Assembly: GCA_027310325.1 (NCBI GenBank)
Contig: DAIDBB010000553.1
Coordinates: 1 to 7,482, forward strand
Reading direction: 5' to 3'
DNA from: a bacterium
Lineage (GTDB): Bacteria; Desulfobacterota; GWC2-55-46
DNA: 7,482 bases
In this document: positions 6,795 through 7,482 of the stretch, piece by piece
How positions within the stretch are numbered: the stretch's first letter is position 1
How the letters are laid out: every line of letters starts with the position of its first letter
Program-made: the position numbers and the translations under genes
Notes under the pieces: model-generated
Seen by the model: the letters and a program-made list of their open reading frames with translations, nothing else
The model's database searches: none
What the model was told of the DNA's origin: nothing

Positions 6795-6809
6795 TAAATT
6801 AGGGTTATC
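6768..6809. repeat. Nested inverted repeat between the DUF2064 gene and lipA
   Basis: Inner arms CCCTTATTT (6781-6789) and AAATTAGGG (6796-6804) pair with one mismatch around a six-base centre. Outer arms GATAA (6768-6772) and TTATC (6805-6809) extend the symmetry after a bulge on the left. The repeat overlaps the stop codon of the upstream gene and the candidate lipA promoter. It could be an operator or a weak terminator-like hairpin. The T-run at 6758-6751 is about 22 bases beyond the inner stem, too far for a normal intrinsic terminator. Confidence 0.4.
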
Positions 6810-7464
6810 ATTTCAAAGTCCTCAAAAACCCGGAGCTTAGCGGGGCCGAGCGGCTTTTCTTTAGATATCTGAGGTCTTCTGCAGTATCTATGTCATGCCA
6901 GGGCCCAAGTAGTTTAAACTCAATCGAATAGTGGCGGGCCTTTTTGATGGTATCCTGGAGCGCGTCTTTTGTGCTCCATCTGATGCCGGTAAAAAGCCTA
7001 TAGTTAGATCCGTTCATGGCTACAAGGTAATAGCCTCCGTCTTCAGCGGGGCCCAGGACGAGCTTCACCCTCTCGTCGAGGAGGGCGAATGCCTCTTTTA
7101 TGCAATCAAGCGGAAGATCCGGGCTGTCGCTTCCGATAACCGTAATCTTTTCATGCCCTTCGGCGAATAATCTCTTGAAAACGTTTAAGATCCTTCTCCC
7201 AAGGCCACGACCCTCCTGAGGAAAGGCCTCTACGTCGTTTGGTATTAGCCCGGTTAAATCCTCCCAGCCTTCCGGCGCATAAGCGGCGTAAACACTTACG
7301 CCCTTAAGCCTTAGGACGGAATTAAAGATATCCAGTAGAAAACACCTGTACAGGCCGGCGGCCTCTTCATGGGAAAGCGGGGGTACAAGCCTCGTCTTGA
7401 CGCTTCCCGGCCTGGGCGCTTTGAGCATTATCACAAGGGCGTCGCCCCTTACCTTCTTTTTCAC
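6808..7464 (-). CDS. DUF2064/TIGR04282-type glycosyltransferase-like protein (5' end possibly outside window)
   Basis: This is a GT-A-fold nucleotidyl/glycosyltransferase-like protein of the family that resembles CofC and MobA. Motifs are APRPGSVKTRL (16-26), a glycine/lysine nucleotide-binding loop; GSDSPDLP (111-118), the acidic metal-binding segment; GPAEDGGYYLV (138-148); and PWHDIDTAEDL (188-198). At 218 residues it is full length for the family. The substrate is not established; TIGR04282 is named for association with radical-SAM/selenodomain clusters. The listed start, GTG 7464, places the first motif at the usual distance from the N terminus. However, it has no Shine-Dalgarno, and the frame is open through 7482, so the true start may lie beyond the window. 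The internal GTG at residue 11, with AAGGGG ten bases upstream, would cut close to the first strand. The gene ends in TGA, 78 bases before the lipA ATG. Confidence 0.85.
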   Translation of the reverse strand: MKKKVRGDALVIMLKAPRPGSVKTRLVPPLSHEEAAGLYRCFLLDIFNSVLRLKGVSVYAAYAPEGWEDLTGLIPNDVEAFPQEGRGLGRRILNVFKRLFAEGHEKITVIGSDSPDLPLDCIKEAFALLDERVKLVLGPAEDGGYYLVAMNGSNYRLFTGIRWSTKDALQDTIKKARHYSIEFKLLGPWHDIDTAEDLRYLKKSRSAPLSSGFLRTLK

Positions 7465-7482
7465 GCTTTTAAAGGAGGGATC

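Overview
This window carries seven protein-coding genes, all on the minus strand, so transcription runs from the right edge to the left. Every gap is under 100 bases. I see no mobile element, CRISPR array, rRNA or tRNA. The gene set (LipA, an AlaC-type aminotransferase, ACT-domain homoserine dehydrogenase, threonine synthase, an archaeal-type phosphoglycerate mutase relative and a monofunctional transglycosylase) fits the chromosome of a Gram-negative, probably anaerobic bacterium. By gene order and protein style I would look first among the former deltaproteobacteria (Desulfobacterota) or Nitrospirota. The genes use AUA (Ile) and AGG (Arg) codons freely and base composition looks moderate. 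Taxonomy is inference; no marker gene is present.

Layout in transcription order. (1) At the right edge, a 218-residue DUF2064/TIGR04282-type GT-A-fold transferase. Its frame stays open to the window edge. (2) A 77-base AT-rich gap with a nested inverted repeat and a plausible promoter. (3) lipA (lipoyl synthase), then alaC (27-base gap), hom (30-base gap) and thrC (14-base overlap with hom), a tightly packed probable operon. (4) An 86-base gap holding a near-consensus sigma-70-type promoter with a dyad over its -35 box. (5) An apgM-like gene followed by a clear intrinsic terminator. (6) mtgA, a membrane-anchored peptidoglycan glycosyltransferase, starting only 23 bases after the terminator's U-run. 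Bases 1-31, downstream of mtgA, show nothing I can name.

How the genes work together: Hom makes homoserine from aspartate semialdehyde, and ThrC makes threonine from O-phosphohomoserine. The step between them, homoserine kinase, has no classical ThrB (GHMP-family) gene here. The gene right after thrC encodes an alkaline-phosphatase-superfamily protein of the archaeal iPGM type, a group with a subfamily annotated as a proposed homoserine kinase. This possible non-orthologous replacement is the most interesting point in the window. The aminotransferase probably supplies or balances alanine, glutamate and related amino acids in the same operon. LipA (lipoate for 2-oxoacid dehydrogenases and glycine cleavage) and MtgA (cell wall) are unrelated by pathway.
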